In this document: piece by piece, positions 54,930 through 63,925 of the stretch
Numbering within the stretch: the stretch's first letter is position 1
Layout of the letters: the number at the start of each line of letters is the position of its first letter
From: Thermoflavimicrobium daqui
Lineage (GTDB): Bacteria; Bacillota; Bacilli; Thermoactinomycetales; Thermoactinomycetaceae
Direction: 5' to 3'
Assembly (NCBI RefSeq): GCF_003313465.1
Contig: NZ_KZ845663.1
Coordinates: forward strand, 1-64,000
DNA length: 64,000 nucleotides
Translations under genes and position numbers: made by a program
The notes under the pieces: generated by a model
Database searches by the model: none
Told to the model about the DNA's origin: nothing
The model's input: only the letters and a program-made list of their open reading frames with translations

Positions 54930-56099
54930 TTACGACGGTTTAACCTTCCCGTAGGTTCCTCCGCCACCTTCCTCAAACTCTAAGTTTCCCACACGCGCTA
55001 AACGAATATGTTCAGCAATGGATGGACTAGCTATCTTGGCAATATCTTCAATCTCCGCATGATGAAGAATATCCATTTCTGTCCCGAAGTGGGCTAGTAG
55101 CTTTTCTAATGTTTTCTTCCCGAGTTTAGGAATGTATTCAAGTGGCACTTGATGGATATAGGGTGGGCGATGAGATGGATGTTCCATTTTTTGATCTGCT
55201 AACTCAGAAATCCGATCTCGTACCCCTTTCACTTTCTTAACGCTTCCACAATAGGGACATCGATCCGACTGGTCTGATGGCCATAGTTCTTCGCAGTTTA
55301 AACAACGTGTACGATAATATTTTCCTAATCGTGGATTTAAACCATAATTAGCGATTACTTTTCTCCCTTGCTCCCGCTGAAGAGCAAGCTTGAACTCTTG
55401 AAAGCTAGCTTCTTTCACCAGTAATTGATTATATTCTCGTCCTATTTTCGGAATAGAGTGGGCATCCGAATTGGTGACAAATGTTAAATGCTGTAGTTCG
55501 GATAGACGATCCGCAAGTGAACTATCAGAGCTAAGCCCCAACTCAACTCCTGCTAGTTGATCAATATCAAATAGGTCTCGCATACGATCTGCAGCACTTC
55601 CATATACACTCTTAAACGGAGTAAACACATGGGCTGGAATCATCATTCCCTCTAGTTCGGCAACCTTTTCTTGAAGTGCAGAGATCGGTTGATATAAACG
55701 CTGGGTACTTAGCTGTACATTTTTCATATGTTTTGCCAACCACTTACTGAGTAAAGTCATCTGCGAGAGGGTAGGCATATATACGAGAACATGGCATGCC
55801 CCTCTTCCCTCACGCACTTCAATCTCAGCACCTAAAATACAAGTAGTATCTTGGTAAACAATTCCACCGTCTGGATGCTCACGAAAAACTCCGGTTGCTA
55901 TACCATCGCGAATATCATCTTGGACAGGAGGTGAATGGGCATCAATAATTCCGATCATCTGAATACCCTTACGATGGTATGATTCGCGGACAATCTTATC
56001 AAAGGTCATACTTCGAGCTGCCGTAATTTTGACCGGCAAATTACTGTTAGTACGTCCAATATGAATATGTAAATCAGCAAAAATCGTTGTTCCTGTCAT
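54930..56099 (-). CDS. EndoQ-like PHP-domain protein (TIGR00375 family)
   Basis: About 389 residues. A PHP phosphoesterase domain with metal ligands in FADLHIHIG (about 7-15), IIDAHSP and TNSDAHSIPKIG, then a zinc ribbon (CLNCEELWP...CPYCGS, about 271-295), and a helix-hairpin-helix (VPLEYIPKLGKKTLEKLL). The same layout is found in endonuclease Q, which nicks DNA 5' of deaminated bases in Thermococcales and Bacillus pumilus. The ATG at 56099 overlaps the nudF stop as ATGA and has AAGGATC in front. Confidence 0.88.
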   Translation of the reverse strand: MTGTTIFADLHIHIGRTNSNLPVKITAARSMTFDKIVRESYHRKGIQMIGIIDAHSPPVQDDIRDGIATGVFREHPDGGIVYQDTTCILGAEIEVREGRGACHVLVYMPTLSQMTLLSKWLAKHMKNVQLSTQRLYQPISALQEKVAELEGMMIPAHVFTPFKSVYGSAADRMRDLFDIDQLAGVELGLSSDSSLADRLSELQHLTFVTNSDAHSIPKIGREYNQLLVKEASFQEFKLALQREQGRKVIANYGLNPRLGKYYRTRCLNCEELWPSDQSDRCPYCGSVKKVKGVRDRISELADQKMEHPSHRPPYIHQVPLEYIPKLGKKTLEKLLAHFGTEMDILHHAEIEDIAKIASPSIAEHIRLARVGNLEFEEGGGGTYGKVKPS

Positions 56100-56641
56100 C
56101 GATCCTTCCACTCTCGCATCTGCCAAAGGTATACGGCCGTAACCGTCTTCGCATCACAGATCTCTCCGCTTGCGATCCGTTCATTACACTCACTTAAGCT
56201 TAGTTCGACCAACTCGACAAATTCATCGGAATCAGGTTGCATACTTCCCGTAGTGAGCCCTTTGGCCTCATAAAGATGAATGATTTCATTAGCAAAACCT
56301 GGAGATGTATAGTATGAAACCACATGATTCATTGAATCTGCTTGGTAACCGGTCTCTTCGGCTAGCTCGCGAAAAGCACATGTCTGTGGATCTTCATCTG
56401 GCTCTAGTTTTCCAGCTGGAATCTCTAAGATCGTTTTTTCAAGTGGCTTTCGAAATTGTCGTACCAGTACCAACTTATTATCTGGTGTAATAGCAATGAC
56501 TCCAACTGCTCCTGGATGTTTAACTAGCTCTCTTTTTCCTCGTTCACCATTCGGTAATTTAACCTGATCAACTTGAACAGAAATAATTTTCCCCTCATAA
56601 ATTTTCTCTGTTGTAATCGTTTTTTCGGTAAGGTCTCGCAT
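56096..56641 (-). CDS. nudF: ADP-ribose pyrophosphatase (Nudix)
   Basis: About 181 residues. The Nudix box GKLEPDEDPQTCAFRELAEE (plus TGY) is complete, with REL-EE for magnesium. It hydrolyses ADP-ribose to AMP and ribose-5-phosphate. The ATG at 56641 sits 8 nt after AAGGAG. The gene is translationally coupled to the endoQ-like gene downstream, a pairing also seen in Bacillus. Confidence 0.95.
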   Translation of the reverse strand: MRDLTEKTITTEKIYEGKIISVQVDQVKLPNGERGKRELVKHPGAVGVIAITPDNKLVLVRQFRKPLEKTILEIPAGKLEPDEDPQTCAFRELAEETGYQADSMNHVVSYYTSPGFANEIIHLYEAKGLTTGSMQPDSDEFVELVELSLSECNERIASGEICDAKTVTAVYLWQMREWKDR

Positions 56642-56702
56642 TTTCTCCACTCCTTGTATTTATCTATCGATTATACTTCTCTTTTCAGTAAAAAATAATG
56701 GA

Positions 56703-56732
56703 GCATATTTCTTTGAATCTTAACGTATCTAA
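56703..56732 (+). promoter_or_regulatory. Candidate sigma-E promoter of mciZ
   Basis: GCATATT (56703-56709) fits the sigma-E -35 box; after 14 bp comes CGTATCTAA (56724-56732), a partial match to the -10 box CATACAnnT. mciZ of B. subtilis is a sigma-E gene, which is why I looked for it. Confidence 0.4.
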
Positions 56733-56782
56733 TTCATTAGAAAAGAAAAACTATGACTAATGATTATTAAGGAGGGATCTCA

Positions 56783-56941
56783 TTGGAAGTCAACTTAAGC
56801 TCTTCTGGTTTTCGGCTGTGTGGGAAAGCGTGGCAAATTCGCGCCTATTTACGCCACTTATCTAGGCATTCTCTTACCGTGCAAGAGTTTGTCACCCGTC
56901 AGGTTCATCCTATATCAAATAAAAATAGAACACTAGTATAA
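56783..56941 (+). CDS. mciZ: MciZ-like inhibitor of FtsZ, 52 residues
   Basis: A TTG start at 56783 behind AAGGAGGG encodes 52 residues. The core FRLCGKAWQIRAYLRHLSRH lines up with VVLVGKAWEIRAKLKEYGRT of B. subtilis MciZ (G-K-A-W-x-I-R-A-x-L shared). MciZ is a mother-cell peptide that caps FtsZ filaments during sporulation. It lies divergent from nudF. This chain is ~12 residues longer than B. subtilis MciZ (40). Confidence 0.8.
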   Translation: MEVNLSSSGFRLCGKAWQIRAYLRHLSRHSLTVQEFVTRQVHPISNKNRTLV

Positions 56942-57050
56942 TATCAATCATTCATTTCAATAACTTAAAGCCATGACTAACAATGATGAGGTCTCCTTAT
57001 TACTAGCATAACAATTATCCCATTGATATATACTTTCATATTTATAAACA

Positions 57051-57223
57051 GCATGTTGCATCATTCGAGCCTAAAACCTAGATCTTTCCTAGATGAAGCC
57101 GCGAATCGTTTTTGCGTAGGATCGCCTTTCCCCCAAAGGAAGAGCTGTCTCAAGAGTAAAGCTCTAAGAAACGCTGCGAACCGATTAAGGCAATGGAAGT
57201 GAGCGACTGATTAAGAGGGCAAT
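57051..57223 (+). repeat. Dispersed intergenic repeat, copy D
   Basis: Starts GCATGTTGCAT, has CCTAGATCTTTCCTAGATG, AAGCCGCGAATCG and GTAGGATCG, a middle hairpin AGAGCT/AGCTCT (57141-57165), and ends CTGATTAAGAGGGCAA. An ATG frame at 57053-57202 encodes 49 residues with the core KPRSFLDEAANRFCVGS. The rest of 56942-57500 is AT-rich; TTGACA occurs twice near 57305-57322 as possible promoter boxes for the EcsC gene. Confidence 0.88.
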
Positions 57224-57500
57224 CTCTATAATGATAACACTTATACCAAGTAATGAATAGAAACACAAAAACTGCACGCCAAAACATAATAGTAGACAAA
57301 TTATTGACATGATTCGTTGACAGAAAATATGTCATAATGAATTGAGAACTTAGACTTATCTCATACAGAGATCATCAGTTATAGGATAAAAAGATGTCCC
57401 TGAACCATCCCCATATGACGCGAAACAACAATACTGAGTATGAGAGTGAATCATATATAGTCAACAGCTGTTTCAAAAATAACTTCTAAATAGAATACAG

Positions 57501-58325
57501 GTGATCAAACTGTTACCCGAAAAAGCCCTACAGCTACACCATGAACTGCAGAAAATAGAAGAATGGGAACAAGAACAAAAAGACCTATGGTTCTGGGAAA
57601 AGCTAGGAAGGATTCCATTTGCTATCCTTGATAAAATTACACCTCAATTGATACATAATCTCATTGGCAAATTTCTCGATGAATTGGGGAGCTATATTCA
57701 AACTGGAGGGCAATATTTAATTCATGAGAAAAATGTTTATACGCAACTAGCCAAAGCAGTCAACGTACCGGTTTCTGATTTAACCCTTCAAGATATTGCC
57801 AGCCTTCCAATATCGCTTATGAATCAAGTATCAGAGCAACTAAAAAAATCACATATCGATATAGCCACAGTTCAAGGAGCTACCACAGGAATTGGAGGAG
57901 TTTTCACTTTAGCTATCGATATTCCAGCATTACTAGGCCTATCTCTTAAAGTATTACAAGAAATGGCTATGGTTCATGGTTATCCCCCCCATGAGAAAAA
58001 AGAGCGGATTTTCATTGTGAAATGTCTGCAATTTTCTTCGGCTGATTTCGTAGGAAAACAATCCATTTTAAAAGATTTATCCTCTTTTGATGAACCCAAT
58101 ATGGAACGCGAAGTGATTTCACAAATTCACGGTTGGCGAGAAGTATTTGAAAATTATCGGGATAACTACGGCTGGAAAAAATTATTTCAAATGATTCCGA
58201 TTATAGGTATTCTATTTGGCGCATGGATTAATCGCTCAACCATTGAAGAAGTAGCTGCGGCTGGGCAAATGCTTTATCGGAAAAGAAGAATCCTGCAAAG
58301 GCTATCTACTATTGAAGGGTATTGA
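57501..58325 (+). CDS. EcsC-family protein
   Basis: 274 residues. Pattern of the EcsC family: long amphipathic helices, TTGIGGVFTLAIDIPALLGL (about 128-147) and the end AWINRSTIEEVAAAGQMLYRKRR. The proteins are thought to act at the membrane; the B. subtilis name comes from the ecsABC operon, but no ABC transporter is present here. The start is GTG at 57501 with a weak AGGTGATC context, so it is uncertain. Confidence 0.85.
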   Translation: MIKLLPEKALQLHHELQKIEEWEQEQKDLWFWEKLGRIPFAILDKITPQLIHNLIGKFLDELGSYIQTGGQYLIHEKNVYTQLAKAVNVPVSDLTLQDIASLPISLMNQVSEQLKKSHIDIATVQGATTGIGGVFTLAIDIPALLGLSLKVLQEMAMVHGYPPHEKKERIFIVKCLQFSSADFVGKQSILKDLSSFDEPNMEREVISQIHGWREVFENYRDNYGWKKLFQMIPIIGILFGAWINRSTIEEVAAAGQMLYRKRRILQRLSTIEGY

Positions 58326-58340
58326 TTTAAACAGGCATAC

Positions 58341-58379
58341 AAAAAACGACACCCTATTTATTCACGGTGTCGTTTTTTT
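58341..58379. terminator. Bidirectional terminator
   Basis: AAAAAACGACACC (58341-58353) pairs with GGTGTCGTTTTTT (58366-58378). A-runs and T-runs on both sides serve the convergent EcsC and peptidase genes. Confidence 0.92.
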
Positions 58380-58389
58380 ATTTTGATCT

Positions 58390-59556
58390 CTAAAAAGCTG
58401 CTTCTAATTCACGCACAGGGGTCGTATGATGTGTAGATGTTTTCGCACACTCTTCCACAATCGCTACGACGAGCTCAGCCGCCTTATATAGCTCAGAAAT
58501 CGGCATTCGTTCACTTGTTGTATGTATATTTTCATATCCGATTCCTAAGTTGACGGTAGGAATACCATAGCCTGCCATGACGTTGGCATCACTCCCACCA
58601 CCACTTGAGCCTATTTTTGGCTTGCGCCCTATTTTTTTAACTGCAGCAATCGCTTTTTGTACGACAACTTCAGACTCAGCAAATTGGAAACCCGAATACA
58701 TTTTTTCTGCTTCTACCACTGCAGTACCACCTAGTTCTTCTGCTGCCTCTTTAAAGGCTTGTGTCATCCGCTCGACTTGTACCTCGAGCTTCTGATTATT
58801 ACGGCTCCGCGCTTCTGCAAGGATTTCAGCATAATCAGGAACAATATTGGTAGCTGCTCCTCCATGAAAACGACCGATATTTGCTGTCGTTTCTCTATCG
58901 ATTCGACCCAGAGGCATTTTAGAAATCGCCCGACTTGCAATTTGAATAGCACTAACTCCATCTTCCGGATTAACACCAGCATGAGCAGACTTCCCATAGA
59001 TCGAAGCACGAATTTTTGCTTGAGAAGGGGTACTTGTAATAATTTCACCCACTAGTCCATCCGAGTCAAAAGCATATCCAAATTCCGCTTGTACCAAGGA
59101 AGTATCTAGATGACGTGCTCCTTTTAATCCTGATTCTTCTCCAACAGTTAGAACCAGCTGAATGGTGCCATGTGGAATTTGCTTTTCCTGAATCATTCTA
59201 ATTCCTTCAAGGAGTGCAGCTAGTCCCGCTTTATCATCGCTACCGAGAATGGTTGTACCATCTGAAATGATATAACCATCTTGTATCGAAGGCTTTATAC
59301 CAACACCAGGAGTAACAGTGTCCATATGAGAAGTAAAATAAATGGTGGGAGCACCACTTACATTACCTGGTAGTGTTGCAACAATATTGCCTGCACCATG
59401 TCCGGTAGCTACAGCTGAATCATCTTCAACTACGGTCAAGCCGAGATCTATTAATTTTGCTTTAAGTAAATCGCATATTTCACGTTCATAACCTGTCTCA
59501 CTGTCTGTTTGTACCAGCTCTAAAAATTCATCAAGTATCCTTTGTTTATTAATCAT
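58390..59556 (-). CDS. yqjE: M20-family peptidase, PepT-like (YqjE type)
   Basis: About 388 residues. Zinc ligands in FTSHMDTVTPG, LGSDDKAGLA, GEESGLKGA, FDSDGLVG and ENIHTTSER fit the M20 tripeptidase group. The start at 59556 follows GGAGGAATCATC. It cuts short peptides in the cytosol. In B. subtilis yqjE adjoins yqjD and yqjC, as here. Confidence 0.93.
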   Translation of the reverse strand: MINKQRILDEFLELVQTDSETGYEREICDLLKAKLIDLGLTVVEDDSAVATGHGAGNIVATLPGNVSGAPTIYFTSHMDTVTPGVGIKPSIQDGYIISDGTTILGSDDKAGLAALLEGIRMIQEKQIPHGTIQLVLTVGEESGLKGARHLDTSLVQAEFGYAFDSDGLVGEIITSTPSQAKIRASIYGKSAHAGVNPEDGVSAIQIASRAISKMPLGRIDRETTANIGRFHGGAATNIVPDYAEILAEARSRNNQKLEVQVERMTQAFKEAAEELGGTAVVEAEKMYSGFQFAESEVVVQKAIAAVKKIGRKPKIGSSGGGSDANVMAGYGIPTVNLGIGYENIHTTSERMPISELYKAAELVVAIVEECAKTSTHHTTPVRELEAAF

Positions 59557-59674
59557 GATGATTCCTCCATATATCACCAACATATATCTATATATTCTAC
59601 TACTATATTAGGTAACTGTTCAATTGCTATCGTTTCTCGTCTTTTGGCATAGAGCGGTCTATTTTCTAATTTTT

Positions 59675-59827
59675 TCAACCTCTATATAAGTATTTCCAAC
59701 ATTTTCGCTTCCAATCTTCCTTATTCCACTGTTTCCGCTGGTTTTGGAGTAATTGTTTACGCCCTTCTTCTCTCCATGTCGAATAGTCTTGGGATCCTCG
59801 AATAAAAAAAATCACCTTCTTTTCCAT
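59675..59827 (-). CDS. Small basic protein, 50 residues
   Basis: GGAGGAAAGAG sits directly before the ATG at 59827. The product begins MEKKVIFFIRGSQDYSTW and is rich in Lys, Arg, Trp and Gln (KQWNKEDWKRKCWKYLYR). I do not recognise it. It is 46 bp after the carboxyltransferase gene on the same strand, so it is probably the last gene of that operon. The excellent ribosome site is the main support. Confidence 0.6.
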   Translation of the reverse strand: MEKKVIFFIRGSQDYSTWREEGRKQLLQNQRKQWNKEDWKRKCWKYLYRG

Positions 59828-59873
59828 CTCTTTCCTCCCATACTCCAAAAATACGAGTCCCTAACATTTTTAC

Positions 59874-61421
59874 CTATAAAGGAATATTACCATGCTTCTT
59901 AGGGGGGCGTGTCTCACGTTTATTTCGTAACATGTCGAGTGCATTTTTTAAGTACTTTCTAGTTTCACGGGGATCTATTACATCATCCACCATTCCCATG
60001 GCTGCCGCTATATATGGATTAGCAAACTTTTCTTTGTACTCTTTAATCTTTTCCTTTCTTGTCTGTTCAGGATCCTCACTCTCTTCGATTTCTCTACGAA
60101 AAATGATATTAGCTGCTCCTTCTGGACCCATTACAGCAATTTCGGCATTCGGCCATGCAAATACTTGATCTGCTCCAATGGCCTTGCTATTTAAAGCAAC
60201 ATAAGCTCCTCCAAACGCTTTACGTGTAATCACGGTAATTTTAGGTACAGTTGCTTCTGAATAAGCATATAAGATTTTCGCTCCATGGCGAATAATTCCA
60301 TTATGTTCTTGTTTCACACCAGGTAAGAAGCCAGTCACATCTTCAAAGGTGACCAAAGGAACATTAAAGCAGTCACAAAAACGAATAAAACGGCTTAATT
60401 TATCAGATGAATCAATATCGAGTACACCTGCAGTAACTTTAGGTTGATTAGCTATAATGCCAACCGTATGACCATCAATACGACCAAAACCTACAACGAT
60501 ATTCTTGGCAAACTTCGCATGGACTTCCATAAATTCACCTTGATCAACAATCAATTGAATCACTTTATGAACATCATATACTTTTGTTCCTTCAACCGGA
60601 ACTACTTCGGCTAATTCTTCAATCCAATCTCCTTCATCTTTCGTATAAACACGGGGTGGATCTTCTGTATTATTTTGTGGCAAATAACTCAGTAAACGAC
60701 GTACTTCTTCCAGAATTTCTGGCTCAGATGGTGCTGTGAAATGAGCATTCCCACTGATACTGGAGTGAACATCTGCTCCCCCTAAATCTTCAGCCGAAAT
60801 TTTTTCTCGGGTAACTGTTTCGATTACCTTGGGCCCAGTAATAAACATCTGACTTGTTTTTTCTACCATGAATACAAAGTCCGTAATCGCTGGCGAATAA
60901 ACGGCTCCTCCAGCACATGGTCCCATAATGACAGAAATTTGTGGTATAACCCCCGAATAAATGGAATTCCGATAAAAAACATGACCATAGCCGTCTAAGG
61001 AAACAACACCTTCTTGAATTCGTGCACCACCAGAATCGTTTAGTCCAATGATCGGAGCTCCATTTTTAGCTGCTAAATCCATGAGTCGTGCGATTTTTAA
61101 TGCATGCATCTCGCCAAGTGCTCCACCAAAGACGGTAAAGTCTTGTGCAAAAACATAGACAAGCCGCCCATGTACCTTACCATATCCAGTCACTACCCCT
61201 TCACCTGGAGCTTCGACCTGATCCATTCCAAAATGAACGGCTCGATGTTCAATAAAAGGATTGAGTTCAACAAAGCTATCCTCATCAAGTAAAATGTCAA
61301 TTCTTTCTCGCGCTGTTAGCTTTCCACGCCCATGCTGTGCACGGATCCGGAGCTCTCCACCCCCTAGCTCTACTTTTTCTCTTTTTCGTCTGAGTTCCTC
61401 AATTTTATCCATCATTTCCAT
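59874..61421 (-). CDS. yqjD: Acyl-CoA (propionyl/methylmalonyl-CoA) carboxyltransferase
   Basis: About 515 residues, the beta subunit of a biotin-dependent carboxylase or a methylmalonyl-CoA decarboxylase. GGGELRIRAQHGRGKLTARERI, QDFTVFGGALGE, DSGGARIQEGV, GPCAGGAVYSPA and RKAFGGAYVAL are the carboxyltransferase signatures. No biotin carboxylase or biotin carrier is present in the window. The ATG at 61421 has AAAGGAG, which overlaps the stop of the epimerase gene. Confidence 0.93.
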   Translation of the reverse strand: MEMMDKIEELRRKREKVELGGGELRIRAQHGRGKLTARERIDILLDEDSFVELNPFIEHRAVHFGMDQVEAPGEGVVTGYGKVHGRLVYVFAQDFTVFGGALGEMHALKIARLMDLAAKNGAPIIGLNDSGGARIQEGVVSLDGYGHVFYRNSIYSGVIPQISVIMGPCAGGAVYSPAITDFVFMVEKTSQMFITGPKVIETVTREKISAEDLGGADVHSSISGNAHFTAPSEPEILEEVRRLLSYLPQNNTEDPPRVYTKDEGDWIEELAEVVPVEGTKVYDVHKVIQLIVDQGEFMEVHAKFAKNIVVGFGRIDGHTVGIIANQPKVTAGVLDIDSSDKLSRFIRFCDCFNVPLVTFEDVTGFLPGVKQEHNGIIRHGAKILYAYSEATVPKITVITRKAFGGAYVALNSKAIGADQVFAWPNAEIAVMGPEGAANIIFRREIEESEDPEQTRKEKIKEYKEKFANPYIAAAMGMVDDVIDPRETRKYLKNALDMLRNKRETRPPKKHGNIPL

Positions 61422-61426
61422 TTGAC

Positions 61427-61852
61427 CTACTCCTTTGCCTCTTTGATTGGTTCGCATAATTCTAACAGTACTCCACCCGTTGACTTGGGATGAAGAAAAG
61501 CGATGTCCATTTGATGTGCTCCACGTTTGGGTTGCTCATGAATTAAGCGAATACCGTGTTCTTTTAAGAAACGTAATCGTTCCTGTAAATTTTCGACTTC
61601 TAAAGCGATATGGTGAATTCCTTCCCCTCTTTTTTCGAGGAAGCGAGCAATCGGGCTATCCCCATCGGTTGGCTCTAACAGTTCTATTCGGCTTTCTCCG
61701 ATCCGTAAAAAGGCAACCCGCACTTTTTCACTTTCTACAATCTCGATGCCTTCAAATTGGAGTCCAAGTGTGTCTCGATACCAACAGATCGCCTCATTTA
61801 AATGGTGAACAGCAATACCAATATGACTAATCTTTTTGGGGTGAATACTCAC
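61427..61852 (-). CDS. mce: Methylmalonyl-CoA epimerase
   Basis: 141 residues, one VOC domain pair. [45 protein letters not shown] and GVLLELCEP carry the metal ligands (H, H, E). It interconverts the R and S forms of methylmalonyl-CoA. The start is GTG at 61852, overlapping the upstream stop as GTGA. Confidence 0.96.
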   Translation of the reverse strand: MSIHPKKISHIGIAVHHLNEAICWYRDTLGLQFEGIEIVESEKVRVAFLRIGESRIELLEPTDGDSPIARFLEKRGEGIHHIALEVENLQERLRFLKEHGIRLIHEQPKRGAHQMDIAFLHPKSTGGVLLELCEPIKEAKE

Positions 61853-62259
61853 TTTTTCTCTCCCCTTTTCTCAACCGCTTCCCGAATAAATTCAGCCGTT
61901 TCCTTCATGGTGGTTCCTGGAGTGAAGATCGCTTGAACTCCATGTTTTTTTAGAAACGAAATATCTTCTTGTGGGATAATGCCACCACCGATAACTATTA
62001 CATCATCAGCTTGTTGCTCTTTTAAAAGACGCATGACCTCTGGAAAAAGTTCATTATGCGCTCCGGAAAGACAAGATAGTCCAATAACATCAACGTCTTC
62101 CTGAATCGCTGTAGCAACGATTTGAGCTGGGGTTTGCCGCAGTCCTGTATAAATCACTTCCATACCTTCATCACGGAGTGCTTGAGCAATAATCAGTGCT
62201 CCCCGATCATGACCATCTAATCCCGGCTTGGCAATTAATACTCGGATGGGTCGCTTCAT
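61849..62259 (-). CDS. Methylmalonyl-CoA mutase, B12-binding subunit
   Basis: About 136 residues. [20 protein letters not shown] carries the cobalamin-ligating histidine in [20 protein letters not shown] and [11 protein letters not shown] follow. It works with the catalytic subunit just upstream; the two are fused in many bacteria but separate here. The ATG at 62259 is preferred to the frame start at 62316, which lies inside the large subunit gene. Confidence 0.95.
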   Translation of the reverse strand: MKRPIRVLIAKPGLDGHDRGALIIAQALRDEGMEVIYTGLRQTPAQIVATAIQEDVDVIGLSCLSGAHNELFPEVMRLLKEQQADDVIVIGGGIIPQEDISFLKKHGVQAIFTPGTTMKETAEFIREAVEKRGEKK

Positions 62260-62275
62260 ATTCTTTCTCTCCCTA

Positions 62276-63925
62276 CTATACTGGCTGATATTCTCCAAAA
62301 ACTTCACGTAAGGCATTGGATATTTCTCCTACGGTTGCATACGCTTTCACAGCTTCTAACAAAAAGGGCATTAGGTTTTCCGTTCCTGCTGCAGCTCTCT
62401 TTAGTCGATGAATACTGTCCCGAACTGCTTCTGAATTACGGCTCGCCCGAAGTTTCTGTAATCGTTCGATCTGCTCTTTGGCTAAATGAGGATCTACTCG
62501 CAGCAATGGTGGAGGAGATTCTTCTTCTATTTGATATCGATTCATCCCTACAACTACTTCTGTACCCGCTTCGATTCGTCGCTGTGTTTCCAGTGCTACA
62601 CGGTGAATTTCTCTTTGCATAAAGCCCTGATCGACTGCATGAACAGCTCCCCCCATTTCATCAATTTGCTGAATGTATTTCATCGCCTCTTGCTCAATTT
62701 GATTCGTTAATTCCTCGATATAATAGGAGCCACCTAATGGATCTACTGTATCTGCAACCCCACTTTCATTTGCTATGATTTGTTGTGTTCGAAGAGCTAT
62801 CCGTGCAGACTCTTCAGTTGGCAATGCTAACGCTTCATCGCGAGCATTGGTATGTAGACTTTGTGTACCTCCTAATACTGCTGCCAAAGCTTGTAGGGTT
62901 ACTCTAACAATATTGTTATCAGGCTGCTGTGCTGTTAGTGTAGAACCTCCGGTTTGTGTATGAAAACGTAATTGCATCGAGCGTTCATCTTTCGCATGAA
63001 ATCGTTCTTTCATGATTTTGGCCCATAGCCTTCGTGCTGCTCTAAACTTGGCAATTTCTTCAAAGAAATGATTATGAGCATTAAAGAAAAAAGAGAGTCG
63101 TGGTGCAAATTGATCAACATCGAGTCCCACTTGGATGGCGGCTTCTACATAAGCAATCCCATTCGCCAGCGTAAATGCTACCTCTTGTACTGCTGTAGAG
63201 CCTGCCTCGCGAATATGATATCCACTAATACTGATGGTGTTCCATTTGGGAACATGCTGGCTGCAATACGCAAAAACATCAGTAATTAAACGCATCGATG
63301 GTTTGGGAGGGAAAATATAAGTTCCCCTAGCAATATATTCCTTTAAGATATCATTTTGAATGGTTCCCGCAATTTGCTTCGACGAAACACCTTGCTTCTC
63401 GGCTACAGCAATATACATCGCAAGTAGAATAGCTGCAGGTGCGTTAATTGTCATCGAGGTACTAACCTGATCCAAGGGTATTTTGGCAAATAAACGCTCC
63501 ATATCTTCTAGAGAATCGATGGCAACTCCGACTTTTCCCACCTCACCTAAAGACATGGCATCATCAGAGTCATAGCCAATCTGTGTGGGTAAGTCAAAAG
63601 CTACACTTAACCCAGTCTGTCCTTGCGATAACAAATAGCGAAAGCGTCGATTGGTTTCACTCGCTGAACCAAAGCCAGCATATTGTCGCATTGTCCAGTA
63701 ACGCCCACGATACATCGTCGGTCGAATTCCACGAGTAAATGGATATTCTCCAGGTAGTCCAATTTCTTTTAAACTTAGATCATCCATTGATTTCGGGGCA
63801 TAAAGACGATTTACTTGGATCCCTGAAGATGTTTCAAACTGCTGCTTTCTCTCTGGAAATTTTTTTAACAATTGCTCTGTCTTTTCTTCCCACTTCTTCC
63901 ATCGTTTTTCCCAAGATGATTTCAT
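62276..63925 (-). CDS. Methylmalonyl-CoA mutase, catalytic subunit
   Basis: About 549 residues, a TIM barrel. [20 protein letters not shown] (residues ~59-78) and [19 protein letters not shown] (follows it), TSMTINAPA and [17 protein letters not shown] are diagnostic. It rearranges methylmalonyl-CoA to succinyl-CoA with the B12 subunit encoded 16 bp downstream. AGGAGG lies 10 nt before the ATG at 63925. It is the first gene of the operon in view; nothing is visible in the last 75 bp. Confidence 0.95.
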   Translation of the reverse strand: MKSSWEKRWKKWEEKTEQLLKKFPERKQQFETSSGIQVNRLYAPKSMDDLSLKEIGLPGEYPFTRGIRPTMYRGRYWTMRQYAGFGSASETNRRFRYLLSQGQTGLSVAFDLPTQIGYDSDDAMSLGEVGKVGVAIDSLEDMERLFAKIPLDQVSTSMTINAPAAILLAMYIAVAEKQGVSSKQIAGTIQNDILKEYIARGTYIFPPKPSMRLITDVFAYCSQHVPKWNTISISGYHIREAGSTAVQEVAFTLANGIAYVEAAIQVGLDVDQFAPRLSFFFNAHNHFFEEIAKFRAARRLWAKIMKERFHAKDERSMQLRFHTQTGGSTLTAQQPDNNIVRVTLQALAAVLGGTQSLHTNARDEALALPTEESARIALRTQQIIANESGVADTVDPLGGSYYIEELTNQIEQEAMKYIQQIDEMGGAVHAVDQGFMQREIHRVALETQRRIEAGTEVVVGMNRYQIEEESPPPLLRVDPHLAKEQIERLQKLRASRNSEAVRDSIHRLKRAAAGTENLMPFLLEAVKAYATVGEISNALREVFGEYQPV

